Assembly (NCBI RefSeq): GCF_000375425.1
Contig: NZ_AQXG01000004.1
Span: forward strand, 62,001 to 126,000
Source: Gracilimonas tropica DSM 19535
Lineage (GTDB): Bacteria; Bacteroidota; Rhodothermia; Balneolales; Balneolaceae
DNA: 64,000 nucleotides
Reading direction: 5' to 3'
A program made the position numbers and the translations under genes. Below the pieces are notes generated by a model. That model did not search any database. It had not been told where the DNA came from and worked only from the letters and a program-made list of their open reading frames with translations. This document shows, piece by piece, positions 1 to 10,400 of the stretch (position 1 is its first letter; each line of letters begins with the position of its first letter).

Positions 1-3000
1 GCGGCACCTTCGCGATGCATATCAATGAAGATCTCACCGAGCTGTCCGTTTTCGTATTCTCCGGTTCTGAGGTACACACTTTGTCCACCGATCTTCACTT
101 TCTGCGTATAGCCTTCACGACGGAATGGAAGACGCTGACGACGAGCCACATACTTATGAATGATTCGCTCGGCCACTTCAAGCACTTTATCTTGAGCTTG
201 AGAAGTAGCTGCATCAACGGTTTCTTCCGCTTCTTCCTCATCCACGATCTCTTCCAGCACATCAGCCATGGAATTCAACGGCTGACTCAATTTCGAACCG
301 TCACGATACAGCGCATTTGCCTTCAACATCATCTCCCAGGAATCCATGTAAGCATCCTTCATATCCTCGATGGTTGCTTCGTTTGGAAGGTTGATGGTTT
401 TGGAGATCGCGCCTGACAAGAATGGCTGTGCGGCCGCCATCATACGAATGTGTCCTTTGGCAGAAATGAATCTTGTTCCGATTCGTCCACAACGGTTTGC
501 ACAATCAAAAACGGCGTAATCCTCTTCTTTCAGATGCGGTGCGCCTTCAACGGTCATGGTTCCGCACACATAATCGTTGGCTTCCTGGATCTGTTCATGA
601 CTAAACCCGAGGAATCGCAGCATATCGAAATTCATGTCGTTGAGCTGCTCTTCGGAAATCTCCAGCACCTCTTTGCAGAAATCTTCGCCCAGCGTCCACT
701 GATTGAAAGCGAATTTGATATCAAAACTTCCGGGCAGTGCCTGGTTTACCGCTTCAATTTTTTCTTTGGTGAAGCCTTTTTCCATCAGTGTTTCCGGGTT
801 GATGTGTGGGCAACCTTCCAGCGTTCCGGCTCCTTTCGCATAATCGATGATCTCCTGCGATTCTTTCTTAGAATAACCGAGATTCTTCAGCGCTTTTGGC
901 ACAGCTTGGTTAATGATCTTGAAATATCCGCCACCGGCAAGTTTCTTGAATTTCACCAAGGCGAAATCAGGCTCAATTCCCGTGGTATCGCAATCCATCA
1001 CCAAACCAATGGTTCCGGTTGGAGCGAGTACCGTGACCTGTGCATTTCGATATCCGTGTTTTTCACCGAGTTTGAGAGCTTTGTCAGAGGCTTTTTTAGC
1101 TGCCTTCACCAAATAATCGGGGCAGATGGATGCATCGATTCCCATCGGCTTCACGGTCAATCCTTCGTATTCTTCCGGATCAGCATTATAGGCTGCTCTT
1201 CGGTGATTTCGGATCACCTTCAGCATATGTTCTTTGTTGGCTTCGTATCGCTCAAACGCTCCCAATTCTTTCGCCATTTCAGCTGAAGTTGCATAGGATG
1301 TCATGTGCATAGTAGCCGTAACAGCACCGGCTACTGCAGCACCTTCTTCACTGTCGTACGGAAGTCCTTGAACCATAAGTGCCGCTCCAATGTTGGCATA
1401 ACCCAATCCAAGCGTACGGAACTTGTAAGAAAGGTCCGCAATTTCTTTAGATGGGAACTGCGCCATCAACACAGAAATTTCCAGCACAACCGTCCAGATT
1501 CGGGACGCATATTCCAGCGATTCGATATCGAATTCTTTGTACTCACCTTCTCCTTTGAAATACTTCATCAGGTTCAGGGAAGCGAGGTTACAAGCCGTGT
1601 TGTCTAGAAACATGTATTCCGAGCAAGGATTACTTGCGTTGATCGGGCCGTCTTCAGGACAGGTGTGCCATTCATTAATGGTATCGTGATACTGCGTTCC
1701 GGGATCGGCGCAAGACCAAGCCGCATAAGCAATATCATCCCAAAGTTCACGGGCCTTAAGCGTTTTCATGGGCTTGGGCTCGCGGCCTTCTTTGGCTGCT
1801 CTTTTCTTCTCAACCCGGCCATAAAGATTCCACTCACCATCTTCCTTCACGGCTTTCATGAAAGAATTTGGCACGCGGACGGAGTTGTTGGAATTTTGTC
1901 CGCTTACGGTTGAATAGGCCTCGGAATTCCAGTCAGTATCATAGGTATCAAACTCAAGATCGGTGAATCCCTGCGCTGCAAGCTGGATCACGCGTTCGAT
2001 GTAGTTCAGCGGAACCTGATTTCGTTTGGCCTGACGGATCTCGTCTGCCAGTTTCTTGTTTTTAAGAGGATCGCGGCTCATTGCTCCGTTAAAAGTACGA
2101 CCTTCGATCTCAACCGGCGTGTGGCACAATTTGATGATATTCTTCAGGTGCTTCTGAACGGTTTTTGAACCGGCCACCAAGGCTGCTACTTTTTGTTCTT
2201 CCCGAACTTTCCAGTTAATGTATTCTTCAATATCCGGGTGATCCAGATCCAAAGTCACCATTTTGGCTGCACGCCGGGTAGTTCCTCCTGATTTGATGGC
2301 TCCGGCAGCACGGTCACCGATCTTTAGGAAACTCATCAATCCTGAACTTCGGCCGCCTCCACTCAATGGCTCATTGGCTCCGCGGATCTTGGAAAAGTTA
2401 CTTCCCGTTCCGGATCCATATTTAAAGAGACGGGCTTCACGTACCCAAAGGTCCATGATCCCCCCCTCATTCACCAGGTCATCATCTATACTTTGGATGA
2501 AGCACGCGTGTGGCTGCGGGTGTGTATATGCATCTTCGGATCGCTTCAATTCTCCGGTTTTGCCATCCACATAATAATGTCCCTGCGCTGGACCATTGAT
2601 TCCATACGCCCAATGCAGCCCTGTGTTAAACCACTGGGGACTGTTCGGAGCCGCCATTTGATTCGCCAGCATGTAAGCCAGCTCGTCATAAAAGACCTTC
2701 GCATCTTCCTCGCTGTCAAAATAATCATGTTTCCATCCCCAATAGGTCCAACATCCCGCCAAACGATGAAATACCTGTTTACTGTCGATCTCATGGGAGT
2801 ATCGCTCTTCCTCAGGAAGGTCTTTGAGTGCCTTTTCATCAGCAACGGATCGCTGCAACCATTTGGGCACACCTTTTTCCCTTACCTTTTTAAGTTTCGC
2901 AGGCACCCCTGCCTTTCGAAAGTATTTTTGAGCAATTACATCCGTAGAAACCTGACTCCAATTTCCAGGAACAACAACCCCTTCCATGTGGAAGACCTGA

Positions 3001-3101
3001 GAGCCATCCGGGTTCTTAATTTCAGAAGTGCGAGTTACAAATTCTATGTCGTCAAAGGGAGTTTCCCAAGCTGATTTGGTGTAGAAGCGAGTAAATTTCA
3101 T
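1..3101 (-). CDS. nrdJ: Vitamin B12-dependent (class II) ribonucleoside-diphosphate reductase, 3' end outside window
   Basis: Reduces ribonucleotides to deoxyribonucleotides in the cytosol with adenosylcobalamin as radical source. The minus-strand frame is open without a stop from an ATG at 3101 to the window edge, giving at least 1033 residues. The protein opens [20 protein letters not shown], like the long B12-dependent RNR family. Visible core motifs are [25 protein letters not shown], the catalytic loop [20 protein letters not shown] (conserved Cys and Glu), and [20 protein letters not shown]. The missing end should carry the C-terminal Cys motifs. A TAnnTTTG-like -7 box (TACATTTG, minus strand, 3158-3151) lies about 50 bases upstream. 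No nrdAB genes are visible. The neighbour is a B12-riboswitch-controlled receptor, which fits the cofactor demand. Family assignment is firm. Confidence 0.96.
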   Translation of the reverse strand, partial: MKFTRFYTKSAWETPFDDIEFVTRTSEIKNPDGSQVFHMEGVVVPGNWSQVSTDVIAQKYFRKAGVPAKLKKVREKGVPKWLQRSVADEKALKDLPEEERYSHEIDSKQVFHRLAGCWTYWGWKHDYFDSEEDAKVFYDELAYMLANQMAAPNSPQWFNTGLHWAYGINGPAQGHYYVDGKTGELKRSEDAYTHPQPHACFIQSIDDDLVNEGGIMDLWVREARLFKYGSGTGSNFSKIRGANEPLSGGGRSSGLMSFLKIGDRAAGAIKSGGTTRRAAKMVTLDLDHPDIEEYINWKVREEQKVAALVAGSKTVQKHLKNIIKLCHTPVEIEGRTFNGAMSRDPLKNKKLADEIRQAKRNQVPLNYIERVIQLAAQGFTDLEFDTYDTDWNSEAYSTVSGQNSNNSVRVPNSFMKAVKEDGEWNLYGRVEKKRAAKEGREPKPMKTLKARELWDDIAYAAWSCADPGTQYHDTINEWHTCPEDGPINASNPCSEYMFLDNTACNLASLNLMKYFKGEGEYKEFDIESLEYASRIWTVVLEISVLMAQFPSKEIADLSYKFRTLGLGYANIGAALMVQGLPYDSEEGAAVAGAVTATMHMTSYATSAEMAKELGAFERYEANKEHMLKVIRNHRRAAYNADPEEYEGLTVKPMGIDASICPDYLVKAAKKASDKALKLGEKHGYRNAQVTVLAPTGTIGLVMDCDTTGIEPDFALVKFKKLAGGGYFKIINQAVPKALKNLGYSKKESQEIIDYAKGAGTLEGCPHINPETLMEKGFTKEKIEAVNQALPGSFDIKFAFNQWTLGEDFCKEVLEISEEQLNDMNFDMLRFLGFSHEQIQEANDYVCGTMTVEGAPHLKEEDYAVFDCANRCGRIGTRFISAKGHIRMMAAAQPFLSGAISKTINLPNEATIEDMKDAYMDSWEMMLKANALYRDGSKLSQPLNSMADVLEEIVDEEEAEETVDAATSQAQDKVLEVAERIIHKYVARRQRLPFRREGYTQKVKIGGQSVYLRTGEYENGQLGEIFIDMHREGA

Positions 3102-3242
3102 TGGCGTACTTCGTTTTATTAGAATTAAAATAACCTTCGTAGATGAGAGACAAATGTATACCCGATTTCAGAGTTATCTCCTAAAGAAGTACGAACTAAT
3201 ATAGACGAGTGAAGATGATTCAGCAAGAAAAAAAACGATTAC

Positions 3243-3271
3243 TTTTCCACAAAATCGGAGACTTATCCACA
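3243..3271 (+). promoter_or_regulatory. DnaA-box-like pair upstream of nrdJ
   Basis: TTTTCCACA (3243-3251, one mismatch) and TTATCCACA (3263-3271, exact DnaA consensus) lie 20 bases apart in the same orientation, about 145-170 bases upstream of the nrdJ start. DnaA is known to control ribonucleotide reductase genes in E. coli; its action here is inferred. Confidence 0.45.
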
Positions 3272-3376
3272 TTAGAAAATCAAATACGAATCAAGATCCC
3301 TACAAAGAAAATAATATTATACTTTTTATTGATTTATTATATACCAGATGCTTAGATGATTCATTTCAAAAACAAT

Positions 3377-3411
3377 AAAAAAGCCCTTTAATAAACTTAA
3401 AGAGCTTTTTT
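3377..3411 (-). terminator. Hairpin terminator downstream of btuB-like gene
   Basis: The arms 3383-3391 and 3397-3405 pair with one C/A mismatch around a TAAAC loop, and A/T tracts extend the stem on both sides. Read on the minus strand it gives a hairpin followed by a U tract about 190 bases after the receptor stop. It is symmetric, so it may work in both directions. Confidence 0.6.
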
Positions 3412-3427
3412 TTGGTTCTTTATCGAA

Positions 3428-3442
3428 TTTCCTGTCAGGAAA
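3428..3442. promoter_or_regulatory. Perfect 7-bp dyad next to DnaA box
   Basis: TTTCCTG-T-CAGGAAA is a perfect inverted repeat with a one-base centre. It ends two bases before the exact TTATCCACA at 3445-3453. It has the size of an operator. The binding protein is unknown. Confidence 0.35.
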
Positions 3443-3444
3443 AG

Positions 3445-3453
3445 TTATCCACA
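3445..3453 (+). promoter_or_regulatory. DnaA-box-like nonamer
   Basis: Exact TTATCCACA in the AT-rich spacer, the second perfect copy in this gap. It lies on the same strand as the 3263-3271 copy. Confidence 0.4.
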
Positions 3454-3596
3454 TTTAAAAATAATACATGCATGACCTCAAAAAATTAAATCATTAAATT
3501 TATCATGTATTTAACTAATTATTAATCAACAAATATGAATAAATATTTTCAAAATTCATGATCTAACTTTTGCACTTCTTATGTAGATAATTTTCC

Positions 3597-5453
3597 TTAA
3601 TAATTGAATTGCAAACCTCCCTTAAAATGTATGCCGGGCGTGTTGAATCCATACACTTCAGTATAATCTGTATTCAGTAAATTGTTAACGTCCGCAAACA
3701 AGGTCAGCATCCCATCAAGTAATTCATACTTGGTTCCAATGTTGACAAGCACATAAGCATCAAGCGTGGTGGATTCGTTCTGAAAAGTGTCCGTGCTGAA
3801 GTAAATATCCTCGCGCTCTCCGACATATTTCCCATGAAGATTCGCACTCCATTCCGGTGTAATTTGCCGACTCACATTTACCCCAAAAGCATGATCAGGA
3901 CGACGAATTAGATTATCCGTTTCTTCCCCGTTTTGAGTGATTGCACCGTCCAGATAATTATAGTAAACCTGAGCACGGGTGTTTGGCCAGATGTATTCGG
4001 TTTCAACTTCAATCCCGGAATCATGTTGCTCATTCACATTGATGTAACCAATATTTGAGTCGTAAGAAATCAGATCTTCAATTTGGCGCTGAAAGTAAAT
4101 GGCACTAATGCGAAAGCCCGATGATGAATGACGATATTTGATACCACCGTCTAAGGTCAGGCTTTTTTGAGGTTCCAGATCTACGTTTGCTCCAAAAGGA
4201 CCGAAAAGTTCGTTTAAAGTCGGAGCCTTAAAGCCCGAACTGACCGATGCTAAAAGCTTCACTTCGTCATTTATGTTAAAGACCGGAGCAATGTTAAATG
4301 TCCAGTTGGAGCCGTATTCGCTGTGATCGTTCAGCCTCAGCCCAAGTTCGGCATTCAAACCAAAAGACGATTCGAGGAAGGCGGTCACATATGGACTTAC
4401 GATTTGTGAAGCCTCATCAATTCCTTCAAGTTCAAAACCGAGATTTTGATAGTTGAATCCTGCAAGCAACCGGATTTTCTTAAAGCGATTGTAAGTAGCA
4501 AACACATCAGAATTGAACAGGTTTGCTTTGGGATTGAAAACCCCAAAATCATCCGTAAACTTGCGCTCGGTTTGGGTAAAAGTGGAAGCCTGGCGAAGCT
4601 CAAAATCACCGGTTTTAAATTGAAACCGGGCACCCGTATTTAACAGGTTTGCCTCATAACGGTTATCCGCATCGGAAAAAGCGCCGGCGTCGTAATCTCC
4701 GTCATAGGTGGAATAATTCACAAATGGAGCAAAATTGAAATTCTTCACCGGTTCTACATTTATTTCTGCGGAGGTATAGATGCGCTCATACCCGTCTGCT
4801 CCGAAATCCGCTCCTTCGGTAGGTTCTGCTTCTGTAATTCCTTCCGTAAAATCGCGCGAGACATTCAACTTATAGCTTGTAATGCCTGCGCTTCCGTTTG
4901 CAGCAAGCATTAATTCATTAGTATTAAATGATCCGTAAGCTGCTTTTGCATTGAGATTAAGCGTGCCTTTCTCCGGTTTTTTAGTGATGATGTTGATCAC
5001 CCCGGCGATAGCATCTGAGCCGTACAGCGTGCTCATGCTGCCTTTTACAATCTCGATGCGCTCTACATTATCCAGCGATATCAACCTAAGATCGAAAGCG
5101 CCTCCTTCACCGGAGGGATCCGTAACGGGAAAACCATCAATAAGAATGAGCGTGTATTGCGTAGCAGCACCGCGCAGGTATACGGATTTATCCTTGCCGG
5201 GACTTGAGATGGCCCCGTTGATCATCAATCCGTTTTGCTCATTCAACAATTCCGAGACAGAAGCTCCCGGATGTTGTTCAATTTCAACACGATCAATGAC
5301 GGTGACCGGTTTTGTAGTTTCGCGTTCTGTGGTTGGAGTTTTGGATGCAGTGATAACAAATTCCCCAAGGTCTAGCGTATCCGCTACCTGGGCATTTGCC
5401 ATCTGAGTTGCCGCCAAGAATACCGTAATTAGTATGGTAAATGAATACTTCAT
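3597..5453 (-). CDS. btuB: TonB-dependent receptor, probable cobalamin transporter (BtuB-like)
   Basis: Outer-membrane receptor of 618 residues that would import corrinoids with TonB energy. A signal peptide ends near ANAQ (about residues 1-22) and is followed by a TonB-box-like stretch (DTLDLGEFVITAS). The plug domain (about 40-160) contains YLRGAATQYTLILIDGFPV, VERIEIVKGSMSTLYGSDA and GVINIITKKP. The rest is a 22-strand barrel ending in GGLQFNY, with a terminal aromatic residue. The length matches BtuB. The substrate is inferred mainly from the cobalamin riboswitch in its leader (5634-5828). No btuCDF genes are in view. A terminator hairpin follows. Confidence 0.9.
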   Translation of the reverse strand: MKYSFTILITVFLAATQMANAQVADTLDLGEFVITASKTPTTERETTKPVTVIDRVEIEQHPGASVSELLNEQNGLMINGAISSPGKDKSVYLRGAATQYTLILIDGFPVTDPSGEGGAFDLRLISLDNVERIEIVKGSMSTLYGSDAIAGVINIITKKPEKGTLNLNAKAAYGSFNTNELMLAANGSAGITSYKLNVSRDFTEGITEAEPTEGADFGADGYERIYTSAEINVEPVKNFNFAPFVNYSTYDGDYDAGAFSDADNRYEANLLNTGARFQFKTGDFELRQASTFTQTERKFTDDFGVFNPKANLFNSDVFATYNRFKKIRLLAGFNYQNLGFELEGIDEASQIVSPYVTAFLESSFGLNAELGLRLNDHSEYGSNWTFNIAPVFNINDEVKLLASVSSGFKAPTLNELFGPFGANVDLEPQKSLTLDGGIKYRHSSSGFRISAIYFQRQIEDLISYDSNIGYINVNEQHDSGIEVETEYIWPNTRAQVYYNYLDGAITQNGEETDNLIRRPDHAFGVNVSRQITPEWSANLHGKYVGEREDIYFSTDTFQNESTTLDAYVLVNIGTKYELLDGMLTLFADVNNLLNTDYTEVYGFNTPGIHFKGGLQFNY

Positions 5454-5487
5454 GTATCTGTTTTGTGAATTTGAATTTAAGTTTTGG

Positions 5488-5615
5488 CGGGTAAAATTGC
5501 TTAAGGCCCAACCAGATACAGCAATTACACAAACTTATGAAAGTTCGGAAATGATACAGTAATTCTGTTCAGAGATGTTAAGCATGATTGTTTTTACGGC
5601 ATGTCTTTTTACCCG
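5488..5615 (-). promoter_or_regulatory. Candidate expression-platform helix of the B12 leader
   Basis: Two 9-base segments of the leader between the aptamer and the receptor start are exact complements: plus-strand TTTTACCCG at 5607-5615 and CGGGTAAAA at 5488-5496. In the minus-strand transcript they could form a long-range helix just before the start codon (5453) and link aptamer folding to initiation. This is inference from complementarity only. Confidence 0.3.
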
Positions 5616-5633
5616 AAAGAAATGCTACGGTTC

Positions 5634-5828
5634 AATGATGGCAGGTCTCCTGGCTTTCCGTTGGCAGCGCCTTCCCGTTCTTTTTTGAACAGTGGCAAAG
5701 GTGAGGCTGCAAGTGATCCGTTCAGCTTAACTGATCGAATTCGGATTACAGTTGCGGGAACAGCTCTCGTTTTTCACGAGATTCCCTTTTAACTCCGGGC
5801 GATTTACAATCTGCCCGAGACCATCATT
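5634..5828 (-). ncRNA. Cobalamin (adenosylcobalamin) riboswitch aptamer
   Basis: On the minus strand the leader contains the B12 box AGCCAGGAGACCTGCCATC (5655-5637), the conserved core GCAACTGTAATCCG just after GAGCTGTTCCC, and a GCCACTG element. The outer P1 stem is an exact 8-bp pair (5828-5821 with 5641-5634). The 195-base length and order of elements fit the cobalamin riboswitch class. It lies about 180 bases upstream of the btuB-like start and would shut expression down when B12 is abundant. Confidence 0.95.
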
Positions 5829-5887
5829 AAGTCGGTTAAAAAACTAAACAGTTTAGAAATGGAAACAAAACAAAATCCCCAAAATTA

Positions 5888-7174
5888 TCAGTTTCTGAAA
5901 ATGGGGATATTGAATGAAAGGTCAATTGTGAACTTTGGCATTACAGGTTGAGATACACGATATAAAGTATAAGGAGGGCCACAATTGCACTGAATCTCAA
6001 ATTCTTCCTCAATGTCTTCCTTTTTTTCAAACCATTGATTTCGGGTTGATTTCACTGCCAAATAGCTCAGACCCAACTCAAAATCAATTTTTTTATTAAA
6101 TATTGAAATCGTATTTCCTCCTCTGATACTTACAGAAGGAGTTGCATATGCGGTTGGTATCCTTTGTTTAACTTTTAAATTTTCATCGAACTGGTTCCTA
6201 AAATCTTCATCTGTGGTAATAGCACTATAATAGTTTTCAGAAGAATTTAAATTTATTGCAAACTTCCCTTCAAGGATCACATAGAATCGGTCTAAATTTT
6301 TTTTAAATCCCAAACTACCATAAAGCATGTTTAAATTTGCTATAGTGCTAGTTCTCAATAAGCTCGATCTACCCTGAGTTGGGAAAAAAGTACTTACAAA
6401 TCCCTGCTGATAATAAGTATATGTCAAAGTTCTTCTTGAGAAACCCAACTCAAAGATTATCGAGTTTATTTGACTTCTTGAATATTCGACATTAATAGCA
6501 GCCAGAAAATCAGGTGAATCAATACTGTATTGACTACTTGGAATTAAGCCAAATCCAGTGCCTATCCTAATTCCATAGTTACGAATTCCATCCGATAAAT
6601 AGCTTTTATCAATTTCATAGTTATCGTCCAAACAGCTATTTAAAATATTAACGGTCTTAGCCAAATCAGAGGTTGCATAATCCAGATCATCAATATTTTG
6701 GTCAGTAATTTTCTCACAGTCACCACTAAGTCCTCTAATAAACATTTTATAACTACCTAATGTTAATAATGTTAGATTATATCCTTGACCTTTGATAAAA
6801 TAAAAGGATTCCCCCAGCTTGTTTCTGAATACATACAAAGAATATAGATCAGGCTGATCTATCAATACTTTTAAGAAAACATATCTTTTTTCTGTAATCG
6901 CTATATCATCACTTAGTTTGAAGGATCTGAATACTTGCTCATAATCATAACCGTATTCTGAGATATTTCCCGGATGATATTGTTTAGCATTTTCTAAAAT
7001 TCCCCTTTTGAAAAAATTTATTCTCAGGTAGTTCTCTTGATCATCAGGCAGGAACACTTTTCCTGTGAGCGTATCTCCCTTAAGGTCTATAACATAAGCT
7101 TTGGCTAAATTTTGTCCGAAAACTAAATTTGAAACACCCGAAAATAATAAGACAAGGAAGAAATATTTATACAT
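5888..7174 (-). CDS. Secreted or outer-membrane protein of unknown function
   Basis: I do not recognise this family with certainty. The 428-residue product starts with a signal peptide (MYKYFFLVLLFSGVSNLVFG, cleavage near GQ). It continues with KAYVIDLKGDTLTGKVFLPD, a pattern often seen at the start of Bacteroidota envelope proteins with an N-terminal globular part. The C-terminal half (from about residue 200) has alternating aromatic strands such as GIRIGTGFGLIPSS and FELGFSRRTLTYTYYQQ and ends in FNIPIFRN, consistent with a beta-barrel. It is transcribed away from the sensor kinase at 7500. The stop is only 60 bases from the riboswitch, but that element serves the next gene downstream. Confidence 0.75.
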   Translation of the reverse strand: MYKYFFLVLLFSGVSNLVFGQNLAKAYVIDLKGDTLTGKVFLPDDQENYLRINFFKRGILENAKQYHPGNISEYGYDYEQVFRSFKLSDDIAITEKRYVFLKVLIDQPDLYSLYVFRNKLGESFYFIKGQGYNLTLLTLGSYKMFIRGLSGDCEKITDQNIDDLDYATSDLAKTVNILNSCLDDNYEIDKSYLSDGIRNYGIRIGTGFGLIPSSQYSIDSPDFLAAINVEYSRSQINSIIFELGFSRRTLTYTYYQQGFVSTFFPTQGRSSLLRTSTIANLNMLYGSLGFKKNLDRFYVILEGKFAINLNSSENYYSAITTDEDFRNQFDENLKVKQRIPTAYATPSVSIRGGNTISIFNKKIDFELGLSYLAVKSTRNQWFEKKEDIEEEFEIQCNCGPPYTLYRVSQPVMPKFTIDLSFNIPIFRN

Positions 7175-7499
7175 ATTAGCCTCTAAATAAGTTTAACATC
7201 TAAGTTAAAGTTATTATGGGGATTTTCTATCGATTTTAATCTGAATGCAAACACTGATTTAAATTCCATTAATGCCCTTATAAAACAACTTGGCTAATTG
7301 GATCTTCATTTAGTGAATACCAGAATAATTTAAGGCTTGCGGAAGCACAAGAGCACCGACTTCTAATGTTTTTTTATTCGTGAATAATGAAACGCTCAGC
7401 TGTGTTATTGAACTCAGAATTAATTAATTTGCTGATAATAACAGCCTATTTGAATGCGGTACAGCCAGTTACGGTTCTTTTTAATTTCGACTTCCTTAA
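7175..7499. other. Divergent intergenic region, no gene seen
   Basis: This 325-base AT-rich spacer separates the divergently transcribed envelope protein and sensor kinase. It must hold both promoters. I see no RNA gene, terminator or strong repeat in it. Confidence 0.5.
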
Positions 7500-10400
7500 A
7501 TGTATTTTACCTCAAATTCATCTCTCTTAAGTGGTTTTTTATTATCATTATTAATCATTTTGCCACTTAAAGCTCAACAAAATAGTACCGTTGAAGTTGA
7601 GCAGCAATACGTGATTAGCAATTGGAATAACACCAATGGTTTGCCACAAAACACGGTATTTGATATCACACAGGATGAGATCGGCTATCTTTGGTTTGGA
7701 ACAGAAGAAGGGCTTGTCCGCTTTGACGGACTTGAATTTAAAATATTTGATTACACAACTTTTCCAGAATTAGTTTCTCCGATGTTTATTGATATAGAAG
7801 CATCGACTAAAAGTGAACTTTGGGCAGCAAGTCGAAGCGATCTGGTAAGTATAAAGAACGGTACTGCAACTCATATCTCTTTTGAACCCTTTTCAAAAGA
7901 CCATATTTCTGATATTACTCTGACCTCAGATGGAATTCTTCTTGGTGGTACCGTAACAGGAAAGATCTTTCGTTTTAAGGACGATTCCCTCTCCTGGGTT
8001 AACCAATGGAATGATCTTAAAAAAGAGCTATCCATTCTAACTATTGAACAAAATGGTACCGAAACCTTGATCGGTACTACTAATGGACTTTATAGTTTCG
8101 ATCACGCTACCGGGAATATCACTAAAGTTTCATTTTTGAATAATATCCCGATTCGCTCCATTCATATAATTTCAAATAATAACTATTGGGTAGGGACAGA
8201 GTCAGATGGAATATTCCACAACAATAATGGATCGATAAAGAAATACGGTTTAAAAGAGGGACTTCAAGAAACTTTCATCAATGACTTATACTCAGATCAA
8301 TCCGGCTCCATTTGGGGAGTGACATCAAGTTCTGGACTTTTTCATATTGATAAAGATCATTTTTTATCATTTCCCGACTTCGAAAGTTTAAGAGAAGATC
8401 TTAGAAGTATCTATATATCTGATACCGGAATTATTTGGATAGGTTCTACAGGTTCTGGATTGACTCGGTTAAAACCAGCCGAAGTTCTTCAATCAAATAA
8501 AAAGTGGGGACTGTCTTCAACCATTATATTACCCATATACCAACATAAAAACGGGGACATTTGGATTGGGACTGCAGGACAGGGCGTGCGCCGCATAAAA
8601 AATAACGATGTAATAGCATATACCCGCAGCTCAGGATTAAGTAACGAGATCATTTTAACTATTTACGGTACGGAAAATTATATCTATGCGGGAACAGCCT
8701 ATGGATTAAACCGATTTAATTTAAGCTCAGAATCATTTGATAAGGTATTCACAACAAAAGATGGTTTAGCAAGCAATATTGTTCAGGCTGTTTATGAAGA
8801 TGCCTCAGAATTAGTTTGGATTGCCACACGAAGCGGAGGAATTCACACTATCAAAGATGGGAATATTTCTCAATTGAATGTTCCAAATGAACTTCGGGAA
8901 GCTGAATTTGTAAGTTTTTTTGAAGATTCAAAGAATAATATTTGGATAGGTTCTAATGGAAATGGAGCTCTCAAAATTTCTCCTGAACGGAGCATTACTG
9001 TATTCTCTAAAGAAGATGGACTGAACAGTAATGTTACTCACTATTTTTATGAAGATGAAGAAGGAGATATCTGGGTTACCACCTCTTATGGCCTGGCTTT
9101 AATCGAAGGGGACCAAATCACATCATACAATCGCTCCAATGGGTTAAAAACAGATGAGATCTATTTTATTAAAAAAGATCGACATGGCTTTCTTTGGCTT
9201 AGTAGTAATTTTGGACTGGAACGAATGCATGCAAGTGAATTAAAGAGAGCAAAAAAATCATCTTCAACATCATTTAAATTCCATACTCAATTATTTACCG
9301 ATGCTAATGGAATGCCCAATTCCGAAGCCAATGGTGGAATATTCCCCGCCGGATGGGAAATGCAAAATGGAGAAATTTGGATCCCAACGGTAGAAGGTCC
9401 CGCAATCATCCCTTCCTATTTAACCAACAGAGCAGACCGCAAAGTAAACATCCATTTTCAAGCGATACGTTATGGGAATGAAACCATTTCGCAAGTCGAA
9501 AATATCTCCATTCCAGCCGGTGTACATTATTTAGAAGCGGATTATACCAGTATTAATTTTACGAACCCCAAGAACGTGGATTTCGAGTATCGGATTAGCC
9601 AGCTTGATACTGACTGGACAGATGTGGGAAATAGACGCACAATATATCTTACTCTTCAAAACCCCGGTTCTTACACCCTTGAAATAAGGGCTTTCTATAA
9701 CGGCACCTATTCCGATCTTGAGAAACAAAATTTTACGATCCAGCCCTTCTTCTACCAAAGCTGGTGGTTTAAACTGCTGATTTTATTTATTTCCGTAAAC
9801 ATAATTTTCTTAGTTATTAAACTCCGGTCTGAATCAAAAATATCTACCAGGCTTCAACAAAGTGTCGAAGAGAAAACGAAGGAACTTCAAAAGGGCTTGA
9901 AAGAAAAAAATGTACTACTGGAAGAAGTTCATCATCGCGTAAAGAATAATTTAGCGGTCATCTCAGGGCTACTTCAAATTCAACAATTTGAAACCGAAGA
10001 TGATATCACAAATAAAATTTTAGGAAACAGTGTTGCCCGAATAAAATCATTGGCCCTTATTCATGAAAAACTATATCAGTCAGAATCATTAAGTAACATT
10101 GAGTTTCAATCCTATCTTAAGGATTTAATAAGGTCGATAACTCAGTCTTCAGATACTTTTAAAGAGATAAACATTCATCTTGAAAGTGATGAAGTTTTGA
10201 TGAACGTAAATCAGGCTGTTCCTTGTGCCCTTATCTTAAATGAAGTAACCACAAATGCTTTAGAGCACGCTTTTCAAAATCAAGAAACCGGTAACATCTG
10301 GATCACGGTATCCAAAACTAATAATAGTGTTACTTTTTCAGTTAAGGATAATGGAATTGGCATTAGTGAGGATGACTACCTGAAGAGTAAAAGCATTGGA

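Larger units (their letters stand above)
3102..3596. other. AT-rich intergenic region with DnaA-box-like sites
   Basis: This 495-base spacer lies between nrdJ (start side) and the end of the BtuB-like gene. It is very AT-rich and contains no credible gene. It holds two exact TTATCCACA nonamers (3263-3271 and 3445-3453, same strand), a one-mismatch copy TTTTCCACA (3243-3251), a 7+1+7 dyad at 3428-3442, and a hairpin terminator near 3377-3411. Confidence 0.6.

Noticed and set aside
450-1286. A 278-codon plus-strand frame inside nrdJ
   Set aside because: The minus strand encodes continuous ribonucleotide reductase motifs across it, so this is an antisense shadow.
3102-3596. Chromosomal replication origin at the DnaA-box cluster
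   Set aside because: There are only two perfect boxes and none of dnaA, dnaN, gidA or parAB lies near. I keep it as a regulatory finding and cannot compute GC skew from one window.
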